From Corbicula japonica (Eukaryota; Mollusca; Bivalvia; Venerida; Cyrenidae), in contig JAZAYU010000256.1 of NCBI GenBank assembly GCA_038501625.1, positions 496,001-560,000 on the forward strand: a stretch of 64,000 nt of DNA. The letters run 5' to 3'. Position 1 is the stretch's first letter, and each line of letters opens with the position of its first letter. Under the pieces are notes generated by a model, which was not told the DNA's origin, did no database searches, and was given only the letters and a program-made list of their open reading frames with translations. Made by a program: the position numbers and the translations under genes. Below, in pieces: positions 11,832 through 24,400 of the stretch.

Positions 11832-13298
11832 TATGGGAAAGATACCATTGTTGAGTGTGATAACCAACCAATCCAAAACAGAAATTCCAGAGTTCTGGCC
11901 CTTGCATTGTGAAAAATAGACATTTAAGCATAATAAACAGAGTGCTCTAAAATATCAAACTTTTAAATTGTGTGTGTGAGTGTAACTTATAGGTCAGAAT
12001 TGATTGGTAATACCGGAATGTTCTGCCCTTGAATTTTGGAAATCTAACAAAAAAGCATTGTCCCTGTTCTAACATAAACTTATAATGAACAAACTTTGTG
12101 AAACTTTAAGTAAGTAAATGTGTGTGTATGCACAATTTTTACACTATAATTATTTACCAGTGATACATAGAGTTATTGCCCTTAACTTGTGAATATTTGA
12201 CAGAAGCACCAGAGATTTCTGCTTGTGAATTCTATAAACTAATGCAAGGACTGAAACTGAAATACTGTCCAGTCTTTAATGAAGCTCAGTCTTAATGCCA
12301 TATAAACTCCCTTAAATTCTCCTTTTTATTAAGCTAACCAAAAATTAGATTATTGCTGATTTATTCCACAACAAAATGTTTCCTTAGGAACCAGAAATAG
12401 TGTTTTTCTACATATAAATCGATTATGAAGACCTCATCAACAAAACTGTAACCTCTGCCCCACTGTACACACTTTGGCTGATTTTAAGGTCCTTGAATAC
12501 TCTAAGTACATTAAGTTGTTTATTCTACTCATACACATTCAGAAAAGGTAGAAAATCAAACCTTAAATGTAGCATCACAATCAGATGGATTGAGGTAAGC
12601 TTCATATTTTGAGAACCAAAAAACCTCCCCAGATTTGTCTTGGCTCATTTAACCTCATCTTTTCATCATAAGAGTTCAGCAGATTGCAACTCTGGCATGC
12701 AGTGAGGAGTCTGAAATATAAACCACAGTGCCAAGGACGACCCTACGATTGAAAGTCACTGTTTTTATTATTGTTCAATATTTTGTCAAGAGGGAAAAAT
12801 AGGAATATAGGACAAGTTTGCATGGAAAAAGAGCTGTACACACCTTAAGCTTAAACTGTAACCTGACATGCCTGTTTTACTTGGAAGGCTTTTGGCTAGG
12901 TACAGTAAACCATTTTGAAATGAGAATCACTATTCAGACCAGATTTCCAGATTTCATAAGATTTGGACAAAATTTAATTTTGACATCTAACCTAGGTGAG
13001 CAGCGTATCCATCCACCTTAAATTCTGAAAGTGCCAAGTGGTTGGGACTGCTGTTAGAGATGACAACGATGTGGGCATTTAGTTATCTTCAAGGGAAACA
13101 ACTGCAACCAACTTCAACACATTCGGTAATTCATCTTCAATGTTAATATAATAAATTTTTGATGGAAAAAATTATACAAATCACATAGTTTTATTGTTCA
13201 TGTCTGTCGACCAACAAACAAATATACGTGACATCGTTCTGGCCAGTGCAATTATTGAATTGTAATCTAATTTCGCGACCACTGATTGTTACATACCC
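11832..13298. other. Gene-free stretch
   Basis: No exon, RNA gene or repeat boundary recognised. Short ORFs here lack coding character. Confidence 0.45.
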
Positions 13299-13307
13299 AT
13301 CAGCACC

Positions 13308-13603
13308 CTAGGAGCACGGAGTCAAGAACGCGTCCGTTCGAACTTCCGTCGGTTGTATTTATTGAAGTACCCACTACTTCTTTAAAATCTAGACGAATAT
13401 CTAAAAAATCCCCGCTCTTTCAAAAAGTTCCTCCCTTCCGATATCTTAATTACTCAGTGGAGTCAGTGTGTAATATATATCAGTTGTAAAGAAAAAGTGA
13501 GTTTTATATAAATTCGTTTAGAATATGAAATACTATATATAACTCTAATAAATTAAACCGACGGAAGGTCAAACGGACACGATCTTGACTCCGTGCTCCT
13601 ATG
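13308..13603. mobile_element. MITE with 9-bp target duplication (Mutator-like)
   Basis: Inverted ends of about 55 bp, TAGGAGCACGGAGTCAAGA at the left and TCTTGACTCCGTGCTCCTA at the right, both followed by CCGTCGG motifs. ATCAGCACC is present at 13299-13307 and again at 13604-13612. A 9-bp duplication with long TIRs is the Mutator pattern. No ORF. Confidence 0.8.
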
Positions 13604-13711
13604 ATCAGCACCAGGATTATGTAAAATTAACCATTTTGCTCATTAAAAACCCTTGAAACAAAATTCCATTTCTACCGTGGCACAGAGGTTACATATACTA
13701 CTCTTTTTTTT

Positions 13712-13995
13712 ATCTCGTTCACATGACTAACTCAAGGGAACGTGATAATAACTTGTGGGATATACTTCTAAGTGGTGGAAACAAGATGCTGAGTCGTGGG
13801 AACGAGGTAATTAACTCCTGGGAATGTGTTACTAACTCATAGGAACGAGATAATAACTTGAGGGAATGAGATACTATGTTGTGGCGATGAATTAGAATGT
13901 TTGAATTATGCATGTATAAAACAAGCATTTTGATGAGCTAAATATCTCGTTCCCATGACTTAGTATCTGGTTCTCTCGACTAAGTATCTCGTTAC
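13712..13995. repeat. Divergent tandem array of ATCTCGTTCCCA-type units
   Basis: Repeated short units around GGGAACGAGATAATAACTT/AACTCATAGGAACGAG and the inverse (ATCTCGTTCCCATGACTTAG) at irregular spacing of about 24-32 bp. It carries no coding capacity. Confidence 0.6.
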
Positions 13996-14700
13996 CTGAA
14001 AACCATGACAATATTTTGAATAAATGGCAAGTTGGAAACTAGCATTTATCAAGTACATGTGTTGATTTTTAGATATATTACAAAAGAACTTTTGAGTTAG
14101 GCTGCAAACAGTTTATTCTTTTGATTTAGTATTTGATTAGTAATTAGAGCAATATTTTGTCTGGACTGACTCCGAGCGTGCATAAGTAAATACACTAAAA
14201 TTGTGGCTGGAAGTGATAATTTTTCCTTAAATACATATTTGAAATGTATTTCTCTTTGGCTCTGAAGAAGGCCATTTATTATATAATAATAACAGTTGCA
14301 AACACTTCTACCTGTAAAGTAATTGGCTGCTGTTTTCATAACTGCAAGGCCATTTTTTTCATTGCTTGGGGATGAGGCCTGTATCTGCAGTTTAGGAGAA
14401 ATTCATGATTAATCCTCAATAACAGGAAGGAAAAATAAACACTGTAAAGTAAATTTTTGGAGAAGACTGCAATATATTTAAAAAAAAGATTTATTGGGAC
14501 AGGCAACAACCCATCATAAAGAAGAAAAATGTTAGACTAAATGAGGAAGTAAAACCAGATTGCCTGAAAGTGCAAGCATTGTTTGGGTCATTCCCCTACC
14601 TCAATATCTTTGGCCTTGCATAACTTTTGTTATAATGATGAATTAATCAAGCATCATAGATGAAAAAGGTCTACAGTCTTATAGTCAGCTAATTTACTTG
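13996..14700. other. Gene-free stretch upstream of the mTERF-domain gene
   Basis: AT-rich with no exon-like signal. An upstream non-coding exon of the mTERF gene could lie here or further upstream, but I cannot place it. Confidence 0.4.
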
Positions 14701-14920
14701 CAGACTTCCCAAAACTTGCCAGACCAACAGACCTGTCTGGTAAAATTTGGGCTGGACTGACATTATTTCTTATGTTATCAGACCAAGTGTGAGACAAAAT
14801 TTGAACTGCTTATTCCTTTTTAACATGTTTTGGTCAGACAGAATTTGTTTTGGTCAGACAGATTTTCACATCTTGTCTGAACAAATGTCTGACACTTTTT
14901 TTTTCAACTTTCCGGAAGTC
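14701..14920. mobile_element. CAGACTTCC MITE, copy 1 (next to the mTERF exon acceptor)
   Basis: Inverted termini CAGACTTCC... / ...GGAAGTCTG with TACTTG duplicated at 14695-14700 and 14921-14926. Internal repeats of GTCTGACMRAA and CAGACCTGTCTGGTAAAATT. The right end is 38 bp before the splice acceptor of the mTERF coding exon. A second copy, inverted, is at 61533-61732. Confidence 0.8.
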
Positions 14921-14979
14921 TGTACTTGTTCCAAATATTGTGTCTGTTTTATTTTCAGAATTATAGGGAAAGACAAACA

Positions 14980-16326
14980 ATGTGGAAAGTGAATTGCCTG
15001 TTACATTTAGCAAATGTTAATTTTAGAAGTGTATTTCCACTATCAACTCTTTCACAGAGCAAAACATTTAGACAGATGTGTCAGCTATACCAAATCCACC
15101 AGCGTAAAAGATGGTTTTTCACTTCTAAACATAACAATTATAGTATTTTTAGAGAAAATACTGCAAGTCTTGACCTCTTTTTATGCAGCTCTGAACTTAC
15201 TATATCTAGCTATTCCAAGCAAACAACCAAAGTGCAATATAGAAAATACTCAGATAATTATCACTTCAAATCTGATATCTCTGATGGTTCCATAAAAAAG
15301 CAAGGGCACCAAGAGATTAATCAAGAAAAATTGTCGGAACAATTTGAATTGGAATTTAATGAAATGAAAGCAATGCTTCAGTGCACTGACAAGTATTTGA
15401 TGGATATAATAACCAATCTTCCTAGAATGAAAGACCTTAAATTTCTGAAGAAAGTAAACAAATGTTTAGAGATGGTAAAAAGTGAAGAGTTACTTGCGGT
15501 GCTGACAAGGGAGACAAGCAAGAAGAAGCCCTTGATTTGGGTGTGTACGTGTTTTCTTCAAACTGAAACTGAGGAACTGAATACATTCTTAAAATCGAAC
15601 AAAATCTCTCAGATCAAAGCTAGTACTTGCAATAAAAGTCTACTCTACTCGAAAGGATGTGGTTTTGTTGCTCTGTTACGAAGAAATGTTGAAAGCAAAT
15701 TATTGGGTACAAATGAAAACAATATTGCTTTCCTATCGCGAATGCTGGGATTGAAGAGCAGTCTTCAGGAAACTTCAAAACAGCAGTCAGTTTTGGGTAA
15801 AATAAGTAAAATGAGTGTTCTTCATTTGAAAGAGAAGATGGAATTTCTGAAATCTCAAGGAATCTCGAACACTGACATAGAGAACAACCTGTACATGCTA
15901 CTGATGCCACTGAGAGGCTTAGATGAACAAATTGATGAAATGAAGGCAACTTTAGGGGAAGTATCAATGCAGATCATGAGTTCCAGATACTATACTCGGA
16001 AAAAACAAACAAAATATATGGGATTACCTACAAGCAAGGTGTTTGATCATCTAGGCTATCCAAGAAAAAAGTTTACCAAGCTTCAGGTGCAATATATCGG
16101 CCATGTGAATGATATCAGGGCCATACAGGTGATTGATTATCTGCAGGGAGCTGGAATACCAAAATCTGAGATTATGAGGAACCCGTACATGATTAGTTAC
16201 GATGTAGATAAAGTAAAATATTGTTTGGAAAGACATTTGAAGTCTTGTGATATTGGAACTTCATCTGGTCAAAGAAAAGTGTTGAACTTGATTGTGTATG
16301 ACTTAGAATTTGGAGAAGATTCTTAG
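14980..16326 (+). CDS. Mitochondrial transcription termination factor (mTERF) domain protein
   Basis: A single uninterrupted ORF of 448 residues. The first ATG is at 14980, and a good splice acceptor (polypyrimidine tract ending at AG 14957-14958) sits just upstream, so a 5' UTR exon is likely further upstream. The N-terminus (MWKVNCLLHLANVNFRSVF...) is basic, hydroxylated and poor in acids until about residue 60, as in a mitochondrial targeting peptide. Helical mTERF-type repeats are visible at about residues 270-325 (HLKEKMEFLKSQGISNTDIE) and 374-423 (VIDYLQGAGIPKSEI followed by NPYMISYDVDKV). These match the pattern of leucine/isoleucine helices with a G-[IV]-S/P-x-x-[DE]-I turn and a hydrophobic NP loop. 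mTERF proteins bind mitochondrial DNA or rRNA and act in transcription termination or ribosome assembly. The subgroup (MTERF1 to 4, or invertebrate-specific) cannot be decided by eye; the repeats are divergent. Confidence 0.75.
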   Translation: MWKVNCLLHLANVNFRSVFPLSTLSQSKTFRQMCQLYQIHQRKRWFFTSKHNNYSIFRENTASLDLFLCSSELTISSYSKQTTKVQYRKYSDNYHFKSDISDGSIKKQGHQEINQEKLSEQFELEFNEMKAMLQCTDKYLMDIITNLPRMKDLKFLKKVNKCLEMVKSEELLAVLTRETSKKKPLIWVCTCFLQTETEELNTFLKSNKISQIKASTCNKSLLYSKGCGFVALLRRNVESKLLGTNENNIAFLSRMLGLKSSLQETSKQQSVLGKISKMSVLHLKEKMEFLKSQGISNTDIENNLYMLLMPLRGLDEQIDEMKATLGEVSMQIMSSRYYTRKKQTKYMGLPTSKVFDHLGYPRKKFTKLQVQYIGHVNDIRAIQVIDYLQGAGIPKSEIMRNPYMISYDVDKVKYCLERHLKSCDIGTSSGQRKVLNLIVYDLEFGEDS

Positions 16327-16366
16327 CTAACAGAAATATCTCAGTATTCATCATTTTGGAGTTTAT

Positions 16367-16372
16367 AATAAA
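16367..16372 (+). terminator. Poly(A) signal of the mTERF-domain gene (AATAAA)
   Basis: Canonical AATAAA 41 bp after the stop codon, followed by T-rich sequence, implying a very short 3' UTR. Confidence 0.65.
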
Positions 16373-17460
16373 TTATTTTTACAACTGGTTCTCTTATTTT
16401 CAGCACCTACAGTCATCATTGCACAGTCATCAATAAACAAGGACACATATCAAAATCTGTCTAATGGCAAAATGCAGTTCAATTGAACTTTGCACAGATA
16501 AAATAATGTTATTAATGTATCTTTATTTTGCATATATTAAGACACATTAGAACAGTTAAGAAAGATAAATAGATTTAAAAATTCCCTAAAATTCTATTTA
16601 CATAAATTCACAAAAATTATATCTGATGACAGTGCAATAACGACTGAAGACAGCCCTTAATTTTTTTACTCCAGTTTTTAGTTTAGAAAAGTTGGTATTA
16701 ATACAAAATATTAAGTTATCATAAAAAAATTCCTAGCTGTTAATATAAACCATATTATTTAGTGCTGTATCTTATAAAAATTTAAAAGATTTGTAATGTG
16801 TCACTAAATAAACTCACTGATTTTGAATCCAAATTTTTGCACAACCATGGGGCTCAAAATAGAAATAGGGAAATTTTAAAGGTAATCACTGTTGCAAAGT
16901 ATTGCAAATAAGAAATGTGCTACATTTGCTATAAATAAACTTCTATGGACAAATGAAATGTACTATTTCCTTAGAATTGCATATCAAGGTAGTTTAAAGA
17001 ATTTTAGAATTTTCTAAATCAACACATATATGTTTAACACTCTGCGTATTGCATTCTGGTCAACCATTATTCTGTGTACATGTATTTAATTAAATGGGAA
17101 CTCATTTTTCGGTTTTATTATCATGCCTTATGTGTTAAAAAAAGCAGACAGGGCCTCAAGATTGGAAACCTGGAAACCATTCTCTGATGTTATTCGAGCA
17201 TAGTTTTAGAACTGAGCAAATGCAAGATCTATATCTAATGTTGTTTCCGTTCTCACAGACAATGGTACTTACTGTATTTCAAGCCAACATTATTTAACTA
17301 TAACCGTTCAGGGTTATTGAACAATACTAATTTGAAAAATAATATAATTTTAACTATACTCTGAAATAATAGGGATTAAATCTCTAAATGTTCAGCAATC
17401 TTTAAATAAAGACTTTGTTAACTTTGATGGTCAAAACAATTATTGAATCCCACTCACCTT
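16373..17460. other. Gene-free stretch between the mTERF and AIFM3-like genes
   Basis: AT-rich, without exon or repeat structure that I can name. The AIFM3 promoter should be between here and 18314. Confidence 0.4.
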
Positions 17461-17465
17461 GGCTT

Positions 17466-17653
17466 GGGCCACAAGATCATCAATCAGATTTCCTGTTTTC
17501 AAACAGCTGATTTGTTGAAATTGCTCATGACTGGCAACCAGTCTCTAATCTCATGCATCTGATTGGATCAGATTTAGCAGTCAAATAATGGACCAAATAT
17601 AAACCTAGAGGTCTGAGACTGGTCACCAATTTCAGTTTTATGATCTTGGTCCC
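17466..17653. mobile_element. Family 2 palindromic MITE, degenerate
   Basis: Family description. The element is about 150 bp and almost a perfect palindrome: CCAAGGTTATAAAACTGAG or CCAAGATCATAAAACTAAG, then CTCAAATCTCAAGCATCTGA, TTGGCTGAAATGGCGAC, then the inverse. This copy has ACAAGATCATCAATCAGATT at the left and CAGTTTTATGATCTTGG at the right. Confidence 0.6.
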
Positions 17654-18314
17654 ATGAATATTTTAACTAAATAACTATTGTTGCTAGATGTTTTAATGGA
17701 TCATCTCTAAACATCGTAGGTAATCCTGCCTGAATGAATCAGTGGACATTATTAAATTGTGCACTGTTAATTTTTCTTTCCCAGTGCAGCATTTGATTTC
17801 TGCACAAGTTAAGACCTTTAAACAAAACTGCAGTCTATTGAGGGGCTAAAGGATTCTCTATTCAACAAATATGTTCATTTTAATTACTTTCTGTAATACA
17901 TACCAATGAACAATAAATGGGCTCCAATTCATAGAAAGGCTAGTTCATTATAATAATTCATCAAACTAGAAATAACACATCCAAAAGAAAAGAGCATCCA
18001 ATCCATTCAAGAAAAAAACTAATTACCCTTTTTTCTCACTGATACCGATTGTAAAATAGACTCACTTACCATCGAAACTGGGCTCATCAACTTATTTCTT
18101 ATTTTTTCACAGGCGTGTGTTGCAGAAATCAATTGACAAAATACAGAACAGTGTAGACTCTTATCCAATTTTGGGGGTAGGTGGGCTGGCCAGGGTTTGC
18201 ACTATTTGAAAATTGATACAAATTTGGAATGGGTTATGTTCAGTTGTTCATACTTCAATGTCAATGTATTTTTCAGGCAGAACTGCCTTCTAAATGAAAG
18301 AGTCATAAAATTTG

Positions 18315-18456
18315 ATGGCATTACCATTGCAGTACTTTCGTTCCGTCTTGAGAATTCTGGATCATAGTTTCAGTTTACACACTGCTATCTGCACCAGGCT
18401 CTTACCTCCAGCTTATACAAGAACATTCTCAAGAAGTTTTTCAAATACTCTGAAAG
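18315..18456 (+). CDS. AIFM3: AIFM3-like exon 1: mitochondrial presequence
   Basis: 47 codons plus one base, ending at AAAG before GTAGGA. The leftover G joins GT of exon 2 (24099) to make Gly in frame, which supports the 5.6 kb intron between them. The peptide has six Arg, one Asp and many Ser/Leu/Tyr in its first 45 residues, an amphipathic presequence pattern. Vertebrate AIFM3 starts differently, with a short Met-Gly-Gly-Cys N-terminus. This exon was found by phase and composition, not by homology. Confidence 0.72.
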
Positions 18457-21400
18457 GTAGGAAATATTTTCTTGCATATCAGACCCACATTTTCCTCATC
18501 ACAAGTGCTGGAAAACCTGATCTTACACCCCTCATTATGTCTCCCCCCTCTGGGGGAGACATATTGGTTTTGCCCTGTCCGTCACTCCGTCTGTCCATCT
18601 GTCACACTTCATTTCCGCTCAATAACTCGATTACCCTTTGACCCAGAGCCTTCAAACTTCATAGGGTGATAGCCCTTATTGAGTAGAAGAACCCTATTGA
18701 TTTTGGGGTCAGTAGGTCAAAGGTCAAGGTCACAGTGACCCAAAGAGTGAAAACCGTTTCCGCTCAATAACTCGAGTACCCTTTGACCCAGAGCCTCCAA
18801 ACTTCATAGGTGATAGCCCTTATTGAGTAGAAGAACCCTATTGATTTTGGGGTCAGTAGGTGAAAGGTCAAGGTCACAGTGACCCGAAGAGTGAAAACCG
18901 TTTCCGCTCAATAACTCAAGTACCTATTGACCCAGAGCCTTCAAACTTCATAGGATGACAGCCCTTATTGAGTAGAGGACCCCTATTGATTTTGGGGTCA
19001 GTAGGTCAAAGGTCAAGGTCACAGTGACCCGAAGAGTGAAAACCGTTTCCGCTCAATGATTTGAGTACCCTTTGACCCAGAGCCTTCAAACTTCATAGGG
19101 TGATAGCACTTATTGAGTAGAAGAACCCTACTGATTTTGATGTCAGTAGGTCAAAGGTCAAGGTCACAGGGGCCCGAAGAGTGAAAACCGTTTCTGCTCC
19201 ATAACTTGAGTACCCTCTGACCCAGGGACTTCAAACTTCATAGGTTGATAGCCATTATAGAGTAGAAGAACCCTATTGATTTTGGGGTCAGTAGGTCAAG
19301 GTCACAGGGGCCTGAAGAGTGAAAACCGTTTCCGCTCAATAACTGGAGTACCGTTTGATCCACAGCCTTCAAAATTCATAGGGTGATAGCCCTTTTTGAT
19401 TAGAAGAACCCTATTGATTTTGGGGTCAGTAGGTCAAAGGTCAAGGTCACAGGGGCCTGAAGAGTGAAAACTGTTTCCACTCAATAATAGGAGTTCTATT
19501 TTACCCAGACCATTCAAACTTCATATGATGGATGTCCTTATTGAGTAGAGGACCCCTATTGATTTTGGGGTCAGTAGGTCAAAGGTCAAGGTCACAGGGG
19601 CCCCGAAGAGTAAAAACCGTATCCGGTCAATTACTGGAGTACCGCTTGACCCAGAGCATTCAAACTAATAGGGTTATAGCCCTTATTGAGTAGAAGAACC
19701 CTATTGATTATGGGATCAGTAGGTCAAAGGTCAAGGTCACAGGGGTCTGGGCGCAGGGGGGAGACATGCGTTTTTCACAAAAAAACTTCTAGTTAACACT
19801 TTCCTCCATATATACGCATGTACAACCGGGGTAGATCCAGATAAGCCGGCACATCCATGCCATCTGATCAGGATCTGCAGTGGTTGCATTTTGATCAGAA
19901 ATAACCTAATGAATCAAAAAGCGAACAGTGCAGATCCTGATCAGGCGGCACAGATGTGCTGGCTCTCGTCATATTTGGAGTTATATATAATTATCCATGT
20001 TAGAATAACCATGTTTTGGGAAACTGTTGGTCTTCCCTTGGTCTAGATTTTCCATATAAAAGTACCTACTGTTTCTTTAAAAACATTTTTTTGAAACAGA
20101 AAGCCCTGTCCTTTTGGAGAGGGATTTGAGACCAGTGTAGACCCAGGTATATGATGGTGCATAGAAGCAATTGGCACATTGGGGCTGCAGAAGAGATGGT
20201 TTTGGCTGAAAAGCAGGGACATGTTGATATAATAAGTTTATTATTTTACAATAGATGTACAATTATACGCAGTCATTTGTGTATATAACCCATGCAGTCT
20301 GATCTGGATCTACACTGATCATGACTTGGTCAGAAACAATCTCATAAATCTAAATTTAACATTGTGCTCAGACTGCACTGATTGTATGAGATAGAGCTGT
20401 ATCCACAGCCTTTAAAAGGTTATATGAAATGAAACTGGGCCCAAAACTGGACATCTGATTGGCAGAAATGGCGACAAGTTGCCATTTCTGCCAATAAGAT
20501 GCTTGAGATTTGAGACTGGTCTCCATTCTTAGTTTTATGATCTTGGGCTATAAATTACTGACACATAGCTAGACCAATAATCTATCCATCAAAAATCATG
20601 ATTTGGTTCAGCATTATGTTACATGGTTAATTACATAATGTACATGATGGATGGTTGTGGTGACAGCTAGAGCTGTAATGCATTCTGCAATATACTCATA
20701 ACCATAAATAAATCAGTTTGAAGTGTCTGAATTGACCACTGACCATTGTACTTAAGGATATTATACACTCAACTTGGAAATTGCTAATAAATTTAAAACT
20801 AAATGACTTATTTGTCATGGTTAATGAACACAAGATTATAACTTGAATGTTTTGATGGTTTAGTGAATTATTTGAAGCATTTCACTACTTTGGTAACAAA
20901 GATATTTTGGAAGTTGCAACAGGTTTAAGTCAGACATCTTTTAATACTATCAACATGGGTAATGGATTAACAAAAAGCTGCAGGAAAGGTTTGAATATTT
21001 TTTTATTTCTTTCATATTAACCGCTTACTAGTACTCAATATTGCATAGTGAACAGTTAAGGTCCAGATCAGCTGGAACATCACTGGCATCTTATCATGAT
21101 CTACACTGGTTGCTCTATTTTGCAGGCCTCCTAGTGAAACCTTTAAAACCTTTAATTTCATAGCAATCCTTTAATGGTTGCACTTCTATTCTTCCCCATT
21201 TTAAGTATTGTTATTGGGATACTGCTTGTGAATCAATTAAAATGATTGTGTATTTTAAACAGTATTTGATAATATCAAACATGCCTATTTCCAATACCTC
21301 TGGTTTTAGAGTGTGGGTTTCCATATACAAATTAATTGTTTTAGTAAATACATATAGAATGTGTGTTTTCAACTAAAAATCTGACAAAAATAGCCTTTAT

Positions 21401-24400
21401 TTACTCTTATTTTTTAATATTTTACACTAAAGGGCCTTTATTGTCGTAGATAGGAGCCTTTATAATAACATTTGTTTTTGTTCAGGCATGCTAGGAGGCC
21501 TGTATTTTGTCAAAAGTAACAATGAAGCTAGTGTAGATCCTGATCAGATGGCACAAATGTGCTGGCTGATCTGGATCTTATCTGTTGGCTCTGATAACAG
21601 CAATATCTCATGGAGTAAAGATTTAAATATGCAGTAAAATTCCCAAGAGCTAACACCTCCAAAAAGAGCAGATAATTGATGTGTTTTTAAGAGGTTGTTG
21701 TACAGAAACGTCAGTTTTTTGGAATATTGATCTTGGGGGAAATCAAAATAGCAAGGCAAGCTGTTGATTTTTTTGTAATTGACTTTTCTTTCTTAATTTT
21801 AATTTAATTAATAATTAATTTTTTTGTGGGTGTTGGGGGAGACGGTATGTGCACTCAATTTTTTTACTGGCGAACAAATTGTGTAGACCAAACTGCATGG
21901 ATATGTAAGCCAATCGAGGTCTACATTAGTTTCAAATATGAGTTACTGTCAGGTAACATTTATGAATGCATTTGTGGGCATGAACATTTATGGTTTTCAG
22001 TACAATGGCAAGTTCATGGGTTCTTAAATTGTGGTTAAAATGTTCTCAGTTCACATTTAAGTACAATTCTATATTTACCATATTCAGTGGGGGGTTTATT
22101 TGTGGATTGGTCTGCCCGTGATATCCACAAAATTTATTATAATTACGCCATGAATATTGATAAATTTACAGTTATCTCCCTTAGAGCAGGTAAATGCAGA
22201 ACATCCAGAATTTATTCTTCTTACAATTTTTATTGTGTCTCGGTCATATTATATCTACTATATTAAAATATCCTTTGATCATCTATTTATAAAGTAATTA
22301 ATCATTTCTTGTTTTACCTGCAGGCAGTTTTGATCATTTGACATGTTAAACCTATGTGACAATATTCAGAACATGAGTATTGCTTGTTACAATATCATGT
22401 TTTAAAAGGCCAAATCTGTTATCTGATTGCTTTATGTGTCAAGAGTTTTATGAATGAACTTTCTTGGTACATGTATTGAATTAAATCTTTTAATTTCAAA
22501 ACATCCCTTCCTTGGGCCAACATTATGCCTTAAAGTCCCAACCCCTTTATAGAAAATTTTATTATATACATACTCTAATATTAATTTATTCAATAGACTT
22601 GGGTCATTCCATTTTGGTTGAATGGTAGGTGGTGTTTTGGTTTATTGTATCAACTGAATATGTTTCAGTGTTCTGAACTGATCACAAATGAAGATTTAAC
22701 TGCTATCAGCAAAAAAACTGCATATTTTGAATGCCACAAAAAACAGCTAGACAGTAATCTTGGAGTACCGTATTGAATGATCACCTTATTCACTTTTGTG
22801 GTAGTTAAATTAGGTTCATGACTCTAAAAGCCCAATTCCCAGATAGGGTGTGTAGGACAATATTATCATCTGTAGAAAGCATGAAGCTTTTCCAGTACCT
22901 TCTTGTCATGTGCTTGACTGGAAATTCAGATCACCCGTTTCATAATTTTTTCATTCTTAATTTTTGTAGTTTGCTGGTCTGCAATAAATTTAGAAGATTT
23001 TTATCTGGCCTATAGTTTTCACTGTATGATAACAGTTCTGATTTAAATCTGTGTATCATAAATTTGTTCAGGACAACAGGTCCCAAGGTTATAAAGCTGA
23101 GATTGGAAACCAGTCTCAAATCTCAAGCATCTGATTGGCTGAAATGCCGATTGGTCGCCATTTCAGCCAATCAGATGCTTGAGATTTGAGACTGGTTTCC
23201 ATGCTCAGTTTTATAACCTTGGGACCTGGTAATTTGGATATTATTTGTAAATTGTTGCATTTCTGTAAGACTAAAGGAATATATTTGCACAGATCATATC
23301 TTGCAGGTAAAAGTTACAAACTTTGAAAGTCACAGTTGTTTTCAAGGATTTGGCATAACTTAAGATGTGTTTACCTCAATCTTGTGCTAAATTTTCAAAC
23401 TACAAGAAATCACAATTCATGTTAACAATAATGATCAATACTAGATCAATACTGATTCATCAATATTCTAAAAGTTGTTAGTATGCAGATTCAAGAACTT
23501 AAACTTAAGTATGTTTTAAGAGAACATCTGTAAATTGATGGATTGTGGAGCCATGTGATAACACAGATACTCCAGTATACATCCGAATATTTACATTGCT
23601 GTTCAATTGGGCAACAGGACAATTTACTACAAAATTTAAATTATGGTATAAATAGCTCATGGTAATATAAATATAAATCAATAGTCACGACTTTAATTCA
23701 CAGGGTTTATTTTGTAGTTCCATTTTACTACAAGTATTCAAAAACAAGCACGATTTAAAATATATGGTGTGATAACTAATTTCTTCAAAGAGACCCAGAG
23801 TTTTAAGTGAACTTGACTTCATGGTTACAAGCAAGTGAAATTTATTAAGAAGTAGAACAAGAAGCCCAATAAATTAAAAGAAAATGTACAAAAAAGCTTA
23901 TGGAAAAAGTGGAGGTAAATCATTGTCTTAATAACTAATAACTAGAATTGTTAAGGTAAATGAATAAAGATGCTTTCTTATTTTCAAATTTATCAGTTCT
24001 CATGCAAAACAGACTATTAATTTTCTTAAAGATGTTTACCATTGTCTTGGATTTTTAAATTAATTTTATTTCCTTATTTTAAAGTTTTTATATTATAGGT
24101 GAAGTAGTGAAGCCTGCAGCAAGCAATCAGCAACCAAGCAAACCAGTTACCACAACAACTGTAACCATGGCAACAGACCAGGTTGAGGCTATAGTGTGCA
24201 ATGCAGATGAGCTCAAATCTGGCGAGTAAGTTAAATTTATAAAGATTTCTTCAAATCAATAAAATTTGCCGTCTGATCTAGATCTGCACTGTTTTGTTCT
24301 TGGTTAGAAGTAACATAATGAATCAAAAGCTTACAGTGACAACCCTGATCAAACAGAACAGATGTGCCAGCTGATCTGGATCTACACTGTTTGCCAACGG

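Noticed and set aside
14926..14979. Upstream in-frame extension of the mTERF ORF
   Set aside because: It begins with TTG, overlaps the MITE end and contains the splice acceptor; the ATG at 14980 is the first credible start.
18536..19792. CRISPR array from the regular ~147-bp repeats
   Set aside because: Units are long, diverged, contiguous without spacers, and the organism is a eukaryote.
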